64,000 nucleotides of DNA from Chlamydoabsidia padenii (taxonomy: Eukaryota; Mucoromycota; Mucoromycetes; Mucorales; Cunninghamellaceae), in contig JAIWND010000044.1 in the NCBI GenBank assembly GCA_025330725.1, forward strand, positions 62,001-126,000. Reading direction: 5' to 3'. Under the pieces are notes generated by a model. It ran no database searches and was not told the origin of the DNA. It worked only from the letters and a program-made list of their open reading frames with translations. Shown here piece after piece: positions 21,590 to 35,560 of this stretch; within the stretch, counting starts at the first letter, position 1; every line of letters begins with the position of its first letter. Made by a program: the position numbers and the translations under genes.

Positions 21590-24369
21590 TCAAAAAGTCA
21601 TGAGGGGTGTATGCTGGGTTCCTTTCGGGTAAACAACCAAGGTGGCAAGAAACAAACCAACGGTGATACCAATAGATGCCTCGATCATGGCCAAAGCAAA
21701 CCCTGCACCTTGAGTTCCGACCTCTGTACTCGAATTACCAAATAATCCCAAAGCAGCCTTGACGCCCAAACTACTTGGTACAAGATAAAAAATCTAGAAC
21801 AAGAATGACATTTGAATTAGCTCTCTCGATCAAATCAACCAATGTATCATCTTTACCCCCAGCAAAACGGCATCAAATGACATTTGACCAGTGACTTTGG
21901 TAAGCAGATGACCAAGCATACCAAGAACAAACGAGGGAGCGACTTGAAGCACTTGAGACGGGGCCCGTGCCCAGCGATGCAGAGAGTAATTAACAGTAAA
22001 TCCACAGGCGGCAACAATTGTCATAGTGAGCCAGCGGTGAGGTTTGGCACGCACAAACATACAATAGCCCAGCGCAAAGAGCGGCACGGTAAGAAAATTA
22101 AACCATTGTGATTGTGAAGCCATGGCAGTAGTAGAAGAGGCAGCATTCACACAGTGACTATTAGTGGGTGGTGCACCGGGATCAATCGTTTGATACAGAG
22201 CACTTCCCATGGACACACCGTAACCGAGCAGGAATGAGTAAATGATCGCATACACCATACGTACCACTCCACTAACCAACTGACGTGATACAAGCTCCTG
22301 AATTGCAATCGCCATTCCATATCCTGGTAGCACCACAATGATCGCTGAAAACGCCACAGGTGTGAAACAGAAATCATACTTCATGAGCCCTTGCGCCGTG
22401 ATGCCAATGACTATGCATACTGCGATTTCCCAAATCGGTTGAAAACTTTGAAATCGCCCCGAGATGACTTCATACACTGCAAATACCACTATCCCCCCAA
22501 TAACAAAAAAAAAAAAATCAGTACGTTTGTCTTTTTAATATGGCTGTATGATGAAACATTACTTGCCAAGGCGGCAGCAACACCACCTTCTTTCCATCGC
22601 CCACCAAAAAACATGACGCATCCCGAGAAGGAACAGCAAGCATAAACCCAAGGGTTGACCCAGACCGGGTACAAAGATCCTTTAGCTCCTATCCGATCAA
22701 TAAATTCCAAGGCTTCATCGACTGATACTTCACCGTGTGCAACGAGTTTTTCCAAACGGTAAACTTCGCCTAGTTTGTCCATATCAAAAGTCTGAGGCGA
22801 GCGAACAAAATGGGTTTCAGTAGTATGTGTGGCGGAGTCAAAGCATGAAATCAGCATGATATTCGGCAAATAGATAAACTCAGCGTCAACCCTTAATGTC
22901 GTTGCCACTTGATGCATAGCGTACTCTAATCGATGGGCAGGACACCCGTAGAGCATAAGTGCCTTGGCAAGCTTTTTCAAAAAATCCTGCTTTTGTAGAA
23001 TGTTTGCAATCTCAAATGTGATACGCACCCTATCCTCAAGTGTGAGAGGGTCGAATTGTGATGCTGTCGTTTTCAAGCTGCTCATACTGGTCTTACGCTG
23101 CCGTCCTTTGGCTTTATGTTTTCTAGTGGTTGCTTTTTTGGGATAGCCGTATCGATGGAGTTTTTTAGCCGCCATTGTTGTTGTTGTATTACTGGTCGTC
23201 AAGTTGTGTTGGTCCAGTCGGGGGACTATTTGTTGCCCAGTGGACATTGTCGATAGCCAGCTGGTGGGTCGAGCTAATTTCGGCCGCCCCACTGGTCGAC
23301 CCGAGTCATCCTTTATTCCGTCTGGTAGGTTGTTATTGTCATTACTATTAGATGGACGTTGTCGGCGAGCCCATTCACCTTCCAGCACTGTGTAATTGCC
23401 TAGATGATCACCTTTGAGATTTAAACACGAAGGTGTTGAAAAAGGTCGTGATTTTTTTTGCTTTTTTCTTTCCTGTTTCTCGGTCCTTTCCTGCGCCTAA
23501 AGAATTTGTGCATGAGAAAGAGAGAAAGAGAGAAAGAGAGTTTTCAGAGAGGATCAAATTACCTTTTCTAGTTTTTTCCGTTGCTTAATTTCTTCATTCA
23601 TAATATATTTTTCATGATGTTGACGTCTTTGAGTCTCCAGCTTCATTAAAGACGCTAATACACTGCCCGAATAAGTAGTCGCTGTTTGGGATGGCGGGGA
23701 ATTTGCCAATCCCCTCGCAGAGGAGGAGGGAGCAGGATGTGAACAAGAGGAAGAAGATCTAGTGGTGGATCGGCGATCAAGAGGGACGATATCAGACCTG
23801 GAAGGGTGCCTTTGTGTAGGGCTACTACTATTGTTGACAGTGGTATGGTCGGTTGAACCTATTGGAGTTTGACTACCTGTATCACCCAGCATTTTCTGCA
23901 CCAGTGCGGCTGATGTCGCCACATGCTCTTGAAATCGTACATGTCTATCTTGGGCCTCCGCATGACCCAACATAGCTTCCACTAGCGTATCTGCTGAATT
24001 ATTTTTCCCTGGTGGTGAAGAAGGGTCTTGCTTTTCATACATTTCAGAAACACCATCATCCTTAACATCTGGGAGTATTACTGCTGGTGAAGCAAGAGTA
24101 CTCACACTATTGCTGTCATAGCTATCGTCAACAATGTCATCGGTATCATCAGTATTATTATCAATGTAATGAGATTGTGCTAAATGATGACTTTGAGAGT
24201 AGTGGTCACTATTGTTGTCATTGTCGTCTGATGGTGTGGTAAGAGCGACTGCCGGTATTCGTGGCCAAGAATGTGAACTTAAAATGGACGGGCGAGATTG
24301 GATTGATCTTGGCATGAGTTGATCTCTGTTATCGCTATTGTTATTGTTATTGTTATTGTTAAATTCCAT
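21590..24369 (-). CDS. ThrE/Prm10-family membrane transporter
   Basis: Four exons (24369-23563, 23496-22563, 22488-21857, 21793-21590) close to 858 residues. The first 400 residues are low complexity (Asn and Ser runs, Lys-rich near the exon junction). The conserved part starts near FDPLTLEDRVRITFEIANIL and covers the ThrE domain (LYGCPAHRLEYAMHQVATTL, hydrophobic FIYLPNIMLISCF), followed by about ten transmembrane helices across ThrE and ThrE_2 regions (WVNPWVYACCSFSGCVMFFG, TPVAFSAIIVVLPGYGMAIA, SIGITVGLFLATLVVYP). Bacterial relatives export threonine/serine; yeast Prm10 is pheromone-regulated and its substrate unknown. The intron at 23497-23562 contains a (CTTT/CTCT)n tract. Confidence 0.88.
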
Positions 24370-24765
24370 CTGAATTTAGATTTATGAGTGTGGTGTGGAT
24401 ATGTTTACAAAAATAAAAGAGGGCAAGTGGATGCAAGTGTGGTATCAAGAGCTATTTCATGACGGCGTTTTAATATTCCGAAATTCATGCCAATAAGCCT
24501 TGTTGATGATCACAGAGTGAAGGGGTTTTTGGGCGGGGGAAAAGTTTTTAAAAAGTGTTTCCGGAAAAACTTGATGAACTTTTTGAAACAAGTGGCATCA
24601 CAGAAGGTCAAGCTCATCCCCAGCCGCACCAAAGACCCTCAGATCGCTTACTAACAAGCATCGCCGTGCTGATTACTTTTTCCACACACACGTTCAGATA
24701 TATATATATATATGTATAAGATGAAAGTAGTAGTTATGATTTACTGATTGTAAAAACACATCAAG

Positions 24766-26481
<1,716 letters not shown>

Positions 26482-26851
26482 TCAAATATACGCCAGAGTG
26501 AAAAAAGGGTGAAAAAAGCGCACTTTGAACCCCCGGTTTTCTTCCTGTTACACACTCTAATAGGCTTCTCATCACTGCGACATCACCAAGGTCCACCCTT
26601 CCAAGAGGATATTGAGTAAACACTATGTGGGAGAGCATTGCAAAATCAGTTTATACTGATTTATCCCATAAAGTGTATACCTAGTGCGTTTTAATAAAAA
26701 CTTTTTCTTTATGCAGATCAGCTAATTTTTGAATCATTCTACAACAAGTTTCCAGCATCATACGTAGACCATGTACAATAAAAGTAAGTTGATTGGTTGT
26801 TCTAAACGATGATAATAATAATAATAATAATAATAATAAACGGATCACTAT

Positions 26852-27790
26852 CTATACTAAAAGAGCAGACAGGACTTGTGCAAACCCGACCACAAAGACC
26901 AAAATACAACAATCCTGGACCAAACAAGACCAAATCAAGCGATACCGAAGAAGGACAGTGATCATTGTATTTAGTGGAAATGGAAGTTGAGTGGCGATCA
27001 TACCCAATGTCGAATTCGTCGGCATTGTTCCCTACCAAGAATAAAAAAAAAAGAGAGAGAGATGATCAATACACCTCTTTTTCTTTTTCTTTCTAGTGGT
27101 ACTATACCTGTTGATAAAACAATCGTGCCGATTGTAAACAAAGTTCAATAGTAGCGAAATACCAAAACAAAGGCTAAAAAATATTTTGTTAGAGTTAAAA
27201 TAAAAAAACTTGCCTACTCTATCTTTACCACATATGCCCCAGAGTGAGTCAGAGTATAAATTTCACTAGCATCAGGTCGTAATAACTTGGCCAATCGATC
27301 CATCCCCGCCGTAGTCCATTCCATATACACGCCATAAATACCCAGTAACATCATTGAGACCAAATGGATTACATTCCAATATTTTACAGAAGGATCAGCC
27401 ACTTGTTGCATTGGAGCCGTAGAAGCATCAGTAGGACCACCACCAGTCATACTAGCCAACAGTGCCGGGTTGAATGGGAATCCACCACCACCAGCCGCAA
27501 ACAGGTCATTCAAATCTTGAGGGGGATTGCCAGTCGCCAAGGAGGTATTATTAAACATGCTGAATGGATCCAAAGGTGCAGGTGCTCCTAAAGCTTCACT
27601 TGGATCATCATCATTAGTAGTCATCGATGGCACGGTTCGGTCCGTCAGTGGTCGTGTAAATATCGCAGGTGAAGGTGATCGCGAAGATTGTCGTGGAGCG
27701 TCTTGCTGTAAAGGCGTTTCAGACCGAGCTAATGATGATGCTGAAGTAGATGGTGAGGGTGTAGGTGATGACCGATGAGCTTTGACCCCA

Positions 27791-27830
<40 letters not shown>

Positions 27831-27996
27831 ATGCCTAGTTAATAAAAAGTGGTGAAGAATCGGATGATGAAGTACTGTACTTACGGTAAGCGGTACCAGT
27901 AATACGGCTAAGTCGATCACCTGCTGATGTTAAAATTTTTTGTTGTCTTTTTTGACGCCGGCGTTCCATTTTTTCTTGATCTGTGAGTTCTGGCAT
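26852..27996 (-). CDS. GET2/CAMLG-like receptor for tail-anchored protein insertion
   Basis: Four exons (27996-27885, 27779-27229, 27173-27108, 27031-26852) close to 302 residues. The N-terminus has the basic ERRRQKRQQKIL and SAGDRLSRITG pattern by which Get2 captures the Get3 ATPase. A Ser/Pro/Gly-rich linker with DLNDLFAAGGGGFPF follows, then three hydrophobic segments (YWNVIHLVSMMLLGIYGVYM, LFWYFATIELCLQSARLFY, CCILVFVVGFAQVLSALLV), the expected topology in the ER membrane. Intron 1 carries a 40-nt A/T homopolymer (27789-27828). The family call rests on N-terminal motif and topology since sequence conservation is low; an upstream in-frame Met exists at 28068. Confidence 0.7.
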
Positions 27997-28297
27997 GGTT
28001 GAAGAAGAAAGTAAAGCAAGTGAAAGCCATGATGGGACCGTAGTTTTTGGGAAAAGTGGAGTGTTCAAATTCCGACGGATGCCTACTGGAGTGATTTTGT
28101 CGATTAGGAAAAACTTTGGGCCGAGTGGGTTTCTGTAGACGCCATTTCAAGATTTTTGCCTTCCTTCTTCCTCTCTCTCTCTTCTCTCTCATAACATTCT
28201 CTTTTACTGTCTTTAATTCGATCAGATGTAAACTTGCTCAATCAACGTGTCATTGGTTTGTAGACGATTTCGATACCATTTACCCAGCGACTCGCAT

Positions 28298-28594
28298 CAT
28301 GCCTCGCCGGGATTGGATATTGTTTTTGCAAAGGGAATCACAACGAACAAACGCGATATATTACAACGTAACCTCTGGACCTCGAATCATCAAAAGAAAG
28401 GCTTTTTTACAACACTTTGGTGATTATGATGGCACGGTGTATGTCGATTGTTCTAGACGCTCCACCAACAGCAGCATTAACGACAACCCTGGCGACAATT
28501 CCAGCTCTACCGTCAAGAAAAGAAGAACGAAAATGAACTTCAAAGAGGAAAGTCTTATCATAACTTTGTGTTTTATGTATATGATGTACTGAAA

Positions 28595-28653
<59 letters not shown>

Positions 28654-29232
28654 TTGTATGAATGTAACAGGAGGAGTAGTTACAAGGCACCTGTCAACAG
28701 TAACCGAACAAACGATTTGCTTCCTTGTAATTGTAAGGCTTATATGAAGGTAGCATCCAGTGAAGACAACCCTGATCAAGTCGAAATCGAATACAACTGG
28801 AAACATGAAAATCACGTCCCTGGCAGTATTGATGATATGACCACTGCTCCAATCAGCCGTGATGCTCGTATGGTGTTACAATATTTGGTGGGAAGCCATA
28901 TCAACTGGAAAACTATCAAGGCGATACTACGACAAGACAGGGTCAAACTGACGTTACTATTGGAAATGGGTGCCGACACGAACATCAATGAACTGAAGCG
29001 CTTGTTGTATCAGTCCATATGCTACCAACTCAACAAATATATGAAGAAGTCCTCGCAACTACATCCTTGAGTTGACCAAAATCTGATGTGGAAGGAGAAG
29101 TTGACATCCTCGGGTGGACACTGCTTCACTAAAAATATCGACGCCATGAACGACGGGATGTTTATGTTTGCGTTTATATCAAACTGGCAGTTAGAAGTAA
29201 GTAAAAATCGGCAAACGTCTCGTTTATCTTAC

Positions 29233-29274
<42 letters not shown>

Positions 29275-30957
29275 TGATTAGTGTCTTCGCAAAGATGGCC
29301 GGATTGTTTGTCTAAATTTGACACACAAGACATGCATTATTGGTCGAAGAAACTATTGCTACCTGTACACTTTAGTCGTTCGGTCCTCTGATACAGGGAA
29401 AGGTATGCCTGCGTATTTTACGATAACAAACCATGCTGGATTGTCTCCTGTGAAATTTTGGCTCAAGTGGATAAATTAAGACCATGGGTTTACCCCTCGT
29501 CAAGTTATGATTGACAATTCTGACGCGGAAATAGCGGGAATCAAGGCGGCCTATGGAGATGCGGTCAAGGTGGTGATATGTCAATGGCATATTCTCAAAT
29601 GCTGGCGACAAAACATCGTCAAAAAGGTCAAGGTGATAAGTGGTGCGCCAAGGGTCCCTACATCAACAGAAAAAAAGGAACACAGGGACGAGGTCATGAA
29701 GCAGATGATCGCCATGATGAATGCCGATACCCAAGGTGCCTATGAAGATGCTCGTCAAGAATTTGAAGACTTCAACAATTAGCCTGACGACATTTGGGAT
29801 GCTTCTGCGCTCATAGTATACTTTGACAGGGAATATTTAGGGAAAAAGGACAACTGGTCCCTGGCTTATAGACAGGTAAGTTATTTTGTGGTGTAGATCT
29901 GGTTGCCTTGCGTGTATGGTGGGGTGGTGCAGGTAGTATAGATTAGTACAGTTTACCTTAGTATAGAATGTATGTGGTGTTGTGATATGAAGTATGCTTA
30001 TTATTGACAATAAAAACCTTTTTACATTTTAAACCACTGTTACATTTAAAACTTTGTTGCTTACTAGTGCGACTATGATATCTGTACAAATAATTATGTA
30101 GAAAACTGGAACTGTACTCTGAAAGAAGTGTATCTTGATGGTCTGCGAAGTCAACTTATTGATGTACTCGTATATATCTTGCGTGAGATGGTAGTTCCGG
30201 ATGTTATGGATGATTGCGTGAAAACGGGCGCTTTGTTTAAAAGTGATGCTTTGTCTCTCACCGAACGACGTAAAAAAAACCGGGCAGCGGATATACCATG
30301 TAAGAATGAAAGAAAGAAAAAAAGACATCAATATTGATCTTTTTCTTTTAGCGGACGATGCTAGGCAGATGATCAACAGTAATGAAGTTGGCATAATCAA
30401 AGTCAATTCATTTAGCCCGTTAAGTGATGAAGTTTATACCATCACACTTGATGAAGAAGACAAAAACGTGATAGTGTCCTGCACTTCTTATGCCTTTGTC
30501 AGAAACGGCACGAGGTGTAAGCATATGTTTCTGGTCAACAGAATGGATCGAATTCTTTTTCCCACTACTCTCCACCAACCACCACTTCCCCATTCAGCAA
30601 ATCAACAAAGAATGGACGAATTCCCACAAATGGAACACCAAGCCCAATTAGACAGAGCAATAACGATGTAAATTTCCAAATGATTATTTGTTAATGAACG
30701 AGCGTTTATTGTTAATGAATTAACTAACCTAATAACCATTCTAATTTTCTAGTTTAAACACCAACAACACAAGATTGCAAGACTTGAACGCAAAGACACC
30801 CCGATACGGCGAACGTGCAGCCCAAAAATATACCACACGCCGCAGAGCTGCTGACAAACGCTTGGTCGATCTTGAAAGATCCCGAGTTCCCTATGCGCAG
30901 ACACAATCACCATCCAAGTTCCTAATTAGTTCCTTTCTTTCCTTCTTTTATTTTTAA
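28298..30957 (+). pseudogene. MULE (Mutator-like) transposase, copy 1, decayed
   Basis: Exon-like blocks run MPRRDWILFLQRE, then after an intron with a T-run of about 60 nt LYECNRRSSYK and YNWKHENHVPGSIDDMTTAP, then the MULE core: CLRKDGRIVCLNLTHKTC, LYTLVVRSSDTGKGMPAYF, RQVMIDNSDAEIAGIKAAYG, VVICQWHILKCWRQNIVKK, then NNYVENWNCTLKEVYL and a SWIM-like SCTSYAFVRNGTRCKHMF. Decay: in-frame stops at 29068-29070, near 29477 and near 29780. The first catalytic Asp appears as Asn (VCLN), and one Cys of the SWIM finger is lost (CTS where CxC is expected). No terminal inverted repeats were found here. Confidence 0.8.
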
Positions 30958-31340
30958 CATTTACCTTCTTTCTTCCCATTTATACATCAATAAAATTGAA
31001 TCACTTGACCTACATTTACCTTCAATAATCGCAATCAAACAAGAAAGTAGTTATCGCCACTTTTTTTTTTTAAAATTCAAACGTTCCCTTTTCGTTTCTT
31101 ACAATTCAATCGTTATAAATATCCTACTTTGATAGGATTAAATGTATACACCGCTATACCGCTATTTACGTTGAGCAAGTTTACAGCTGATCGAATTAAA
31201 GACATAGTAAAAGCGAATGTTATGAGGTGAGTGAGAGAGAGGGTTTTTTATTTTTATTTTTATTAGGGAAAATTTTCTCCTCCGGTGGACATCCATGTCA
31301 AGTTTTAAAAACTACCATGTGGAAACTCCTCGTGGTGGCA

Positions 31341-31763
31341 TCATAGGTAAAGGACCACATCCAGTGCTACCAAACCCCTTTGGTCATCGATGGTAACTTT
31401 AGTTGGGTTGGGATATATCAACTCGCCATCCCACATTTCAGCGTAACTATACCTGTCATCAATTCTTGTACGATACTTGCTTTTCCAGTATGTAGCCGTC
31501 TCGAAAAGATCATCCATGACCCATCCCGGGTCGTAAAGAACATGTGACATATGGTATGAAAGCCAAGGGAGAAATTCCCCGTGTATCTCAAGGAGACCTT
31601 CTGCAATTTCATCATCGACGGTAGAATTGGGATCCATTAGTGTTATGTACGTATGGAGGTTCTCAACATTTAGGTATTCCAATCCCCTAATGGACCTCGC
31701 AATGAACACATCACCAGTGATGTCCACATCATCGGGGGCTATGTCTACGGCCCTTTCGCACAT
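31341..31763 (-). CDS. Unrecognised ORF, 140 residues
   Basis: Open from 31763 (MCERAVDIAPDDVDITGDVF...) to ...QRGLVALDVVLYL, acidic, no membrane segment. The frame continues upstream to a possible acceptor (TTTTCAG) near 31785, so this may be a last exon. The composition is balanced and protein-like (LEIHGEFLPWLSYHMSHVLY), unlike most shadow frames, but no domain is recognised. It lies between two mobile relics, so an element-borne or captured origin is possible. Confidence 0.4.
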   Translation of the reverse strand: MCERAVDIAPDDVDITGDVFIARSIRGLEYLNVENLHTYITLMDPNSTVDDEIAEGLLEIHGEFLPWLSYHMSHVLYDPGWVMDDLFETATYWKSKYRTRIDDRYSYAEMWDGELIYPNPTKVTIDDQRGLVALDVVLYL

Positions 31764-31881
31764 ACCATAGCGTAGGTGTTGGAAGCTGAAAATAAAGAGA
31801 AAAGCAAAGCCCAGTAAAAATAACCATGAAAAAAACTATGAAAAAAAATTTTATAATTCTTTTCTTAACTCAAGTCAACAA

Positions 31882-32099
31882 TCAAGATGCTTGAGTCCTG
31901 TAGTTCTTTTAGAATGACCGTCCAAGATAATTTTCCATTGCAGCTTGACGCTTCGTCCGTCTTGTTCATGGCGAAAGTTCTTGATTGTGCAAGAGATGCT
32001 TGAGGCCTGTAGTTCTTTTAGAATGACCGTCCAAGATAATTTTCCATTGCAGCTTGACGCTTCGTCCGTCTTGTTCATGGCGAACGTTCTCTTGCCGAC
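31882..32099. repeat. Tandem duplication, two copies of about 109 bp
   Basis: TTGAG(T/G)CCTGTAGTTCTTT at 31891 recurs at 32000; homology runs through CTTCGTCCGTCTTGTTCATG in both, with only a few differences. The minus-strand frame 31875-32078 reads through both copies but is probably incidental. Confidence 0.8.
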
Positions 32100-32559
32100 T
32101 TTACATTGCTACATGGTAAAATTAAAATCATTCAAGATTCTCACTATTTTTTATTTCTTTTTTTCTGTAGTAGCGCATGTTATGTTTGTTCTACCATGAG
32201 AAATCCAATTAATCTGTGTGTGCTTTGACTGCATTTATTTTATGGACATGGAATATAGTCTAGCAAGGTAATATTTTTAGTAAATAATGATTGCCACAAC
32301 AAGGATGTTAATCAATAAACATATTTGTCATAAGAGAGAGGACGATACGCTATCAAATTCCTATTTAACTATTATTATTCCCTCTATGTTACCTCGCTTA
32401 ATAACCTATAATTTATATTCAACCGTATCCTCCCCAATATAAATATAATATTTATTTCAAACTATACTACCTGATTTATCTTAATAAAGGTCACCTTTAA
32501 CTCTTGTTTAATTTCTATTAACTTTATACTGTCATTGGTGCTGTCTCCCTATTTGGTGT

Positions 32560-32970
32560 ATTAAATGTGAGTATGAGAGAAATAGGAAATGTTAAGAAAG
32601 AAGGGTTGTGGGTGCGATTATTCCAAAAGGTACTACAGCTGGCTATTGTCTACGGTTCATGTCATCAAAGCTATGTTGCCTTTGTGACACCCGTGTGGAG
32701 CATCCTAAACGTCGCAACGGGCGAAATAACCCTGGTGTCTTCAAATGTATCAACCTACTTGTTATGGAAAAAATATGGATACTCACTTCGTGGTCGAGAT
32801 GCGAATGCTGCCATTAACATTATGAAAATTGGTATCTATCTGGGTGCCACCAAGGTGGTGTATCCTGCCTTTTCAACAACAACAACAGTAACAACCAATG
32901 CATTAGCACAACATCTTTTTGATCGTGTCCTTCCTGTATTGCGAACACTCATGGCCCCCGTTCTCTGAGG
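32560..32970 (+). pseudogene. C-terminal fragment of a second Fanzor/TnpB-like protein
   Basis: One frame carries MSSKLCCLCDTRVEHPKRR then NNPGVFKCIN, the shape of a TnpB/Fanzor zinc finger (CCLC ... C). A different frame, after a shift near 32770, carries GYSLRGRDANAAINIMKIG, a RuvC-III block (RDxNAAxNI) with Asp intact. The two must once have been in one frame. No RuvC-I is seen upstream, so this is a truncated, frameshifted relic, clearly distinct in sequence from the copy at 14.6-16.2 kb. Confidence 0.65.
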
Positions 32971-33212
32971 CGAGAGGGTACTCCTGATGGTGAGTTAAAA
33001 AATTACTTTTCATGTCTTTCTTCCACAAAACGCCAACTGATATTGTATTCTCCGCTTAATCAAGTTACCCCACCCACTGTACAAGCAAGTGAAAAAAAAA
33101 AAAAAAAATCCAAAGTCGTCCTGCTAATTCTTTTACGCCCTGGAACGGTAATTGAATCAAGTTTATAATTTTATTTATTGTGTACAAAAGTATGCTATTT
33201 TAAAAAACGAGT

Positions 33213-35416
33213 CTATATAGAGGGGGGATCGATAGGTTCACCGGCAGAAGCAGCGGACATCATATCTAAAGCGATCCGAGTACATTTGATAAACACAGGA
33301 TGATCATTAGCAACGCCAAGAGAAGCAAACACTTGTTTCCACCAAAGATACCATTCCTTGATTTCATCAAAGTTGACTTGATTACTTGTCAGCCATTGAT
33401 AAAGCACCCGGAGCCAAGGTCGGAACACTTCATTTTCAAGCAACATGGCAAACACCCTATCAGCCAATATACCTTGCCAAGCCAAACACCAAGCCAAAGG
33501 ATCGATACTGGGTTGATCGCGAGGATTGATAATAAATTCTTGACGCAAGACCTGTGTGAGTTTGGGCAAGATGTTTTTCTGTAAAAATGTATCCATCTGA
33601 GTTTTGGTCCATACGTCTTTCCAACGACCAATGACCTCGAGAGCCGATTCGTCGGAGGGGTGCCATTGTTTAAGCACCACAGCCAATTTGTGTCGAATGG
33701 TGGTAAACAGATCAGCCAGTCGCCAGGCTTGTAGTAAAGGTAACCAAGGGTGAATCCAGGTATGTACTAGTTGTTCATCGGTGCGTGGGTCCCAATCAGA
33801 TACCGCGTGTGAGAGTTTGGGGAGAATCAGTTGGTTGATGATGTTTTCATAGATGAATCGTGGTAATACAGGTTGCCAGGCTTCCAAAAGTTGAATCACC
33901 GCATCAGGGTCACGTACCTGCCATAAATTACTTACAAGAAAGAAGGGATTAGTCATTGATCCATATTACATGAAGTGTGTGTATTTCCAACTTACTTGAT
34001 GGCACTTCGCACTTTGCCAAGCCAAATGGTATTCATCATAGTTTCAAATGGAGTGGCAACCACATGTTGTTGGGGTTGTAATTGCCGAGACTTCTTTTTC
34101 TTTTTCTTTTGGTCATCATCATTGCATCGTAATAAAGGTCGCCATCGTTTCACATCATCAACAAGCCAAGTCGGATCAGCCAGTACATTCCAAGTGATGC
34201 TCTTGTATTTCATCACAGGAGCCCACACCGACACCACCAAAGCATCCAGTCCCAGCACCCCCACTTGATCCAAGTAGTGAGTCTGCAATTGATCAAGGCA
34301 ATCGCCAAACAAACCAGAGATAGTATTTGATTCCATAGTACCATTCGCCAAGACATCCCGCGATCTCTTTTGTAGTTCCAGGGCAATCACTTGGACTTGA
34401 TTGACTCTAAGTTGACGTGCATGGTCAGCTTGTTGTCGTTCCTCGATTTCCACCACAGAGGCTTTCAGTTCGGTCCACTTATTTAATGTTATTTGTTTTT
34501 CCCGTATTAGATTATCCAGATCACCACGAGCCAAATCCACAATCAATCGTAAGTTGTGCCGTAATTCCGGTAAACGTGTCGTTGTTTCCATTAATGTGGG
34601 TGAGTCTGTTCGTTTAATGTCGGCCAAGTTGATTTCTCGAATACTTGGGCCTGTCATATCAATCACCTTTTGCTGCTGCTGCTGCTGCTGTGATAGTTGA
34701 ATATCGTTAGCCGTTTGATAAGTTGTCTTTTTCTTTTTCGGTATGGCTGATGATGGTCGAGTTGTTGTTGATGTAGGTGGTTGTTTTTTCCATGCTTGTC
34801 TCGGTGTTGCCTTGGTAATATTTTTTTCTGCGTCATCATCATCATCAGAGGATAGTGGTACTCCTGCTTCCATTTTAGCCTGTGCTGTTCGTTCTTCGAA
34901 TCCACGGAATCCCATCCCCATGCCTTTGGGTCGTTGTTTCGTTTCCACAGGATTAATCATACCTTCGCCACCGGCTCCGAGACCTTTCCCAGCTTTCCAA
35001 CCCATTTTTTCCAGTATTTTTTGTCCGAATCCCGTAGTATGTTTAGTGAATGCAGCGAATCCAGGTCCTGGTGAAGGTGATGCTGAAGAATCGCGAGAAG
35101 GTGTTGATGATCTCTTGTTATTGTCTTGTGTAGTGATTCGATCTTTGACTGGATTCTTCTTGGCGGGTAAAAATGCACTGGTGCCTATGGCTGCTGCTGC
35201 CATAGATTGAGGTCGTGTTGTAACTTCGTCGTCGTCATCGGTATCCCCCATATCTTCTGCAAATCGTTTTTGTCGTTTCTTGCTTGCCGCAGGTCGAAAG
35301 CCTATGAATCCCTCTAGTTCATCATCGTCTTGGTCCATGGTATCAAAATTAATTCGACCGTCTTCATCTTCAGAGGAATCCATATCTTCATCAAGGTATT
35401 GTTTTCGTCGACCCAT
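33213..35416 (-). CDS. TFIP11/Ntr1-type G-patch spliceosome disassembly factor
   Basis: Two exons (35416-33996 and 33930-33213) give 712 residues; the start is MGRRKQYLDED rather than the upstream Met at 35491, which adds a hydrophobic lead not seen in the family. An acidic TIP_N-like N-terminus is followed by the G-patch (GFGQKILEKMGWKAGKGLGA) near residue 150-195, a basic/Gln-rich linker, and the GCFC-type C-terminal region (AWQPVLPRFIYENIINQLIL, VHTWIHPWLPLLQAW). Ntr1 activates the Prp43 helicase to release the intron lariat. Divergent from Vps34. Confidence 0.93.
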
Positions 35417-35560
35417 GATTGTATATCTGTGTGTATAAAGGGAGGAGAAGTAGAGAAAGGCGACAAAAGCCAATAAACAAACAAAAAACAAAAAAACAAA
35501 ATGAAAGCCGACCGTCTGTGTAATTTATACTCCGACACTTTTTGCATTCTTCTTTCCTCT
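35417..35560. promoter_or_regulatory. 144-bp divergent promoter, TFIP11-like / VPS34
   Basis: The start codons at 35416 (minus) and 35561 (plus) are 144 bp apart. Contains ATTTATACTCC (about 35522-35532) as a weak TATA-like element. Both genes are housekeeping, which suits a shared bidirectional promoter. Confidence 0.55.

Noticed and set aside
35417..35491. Hydrophobic N-terminal extension of the TFIP11-like protein
   Set aside because: A nuclear splicing factor should start MGRRKQYL; the extension lies in the divergent promoter.
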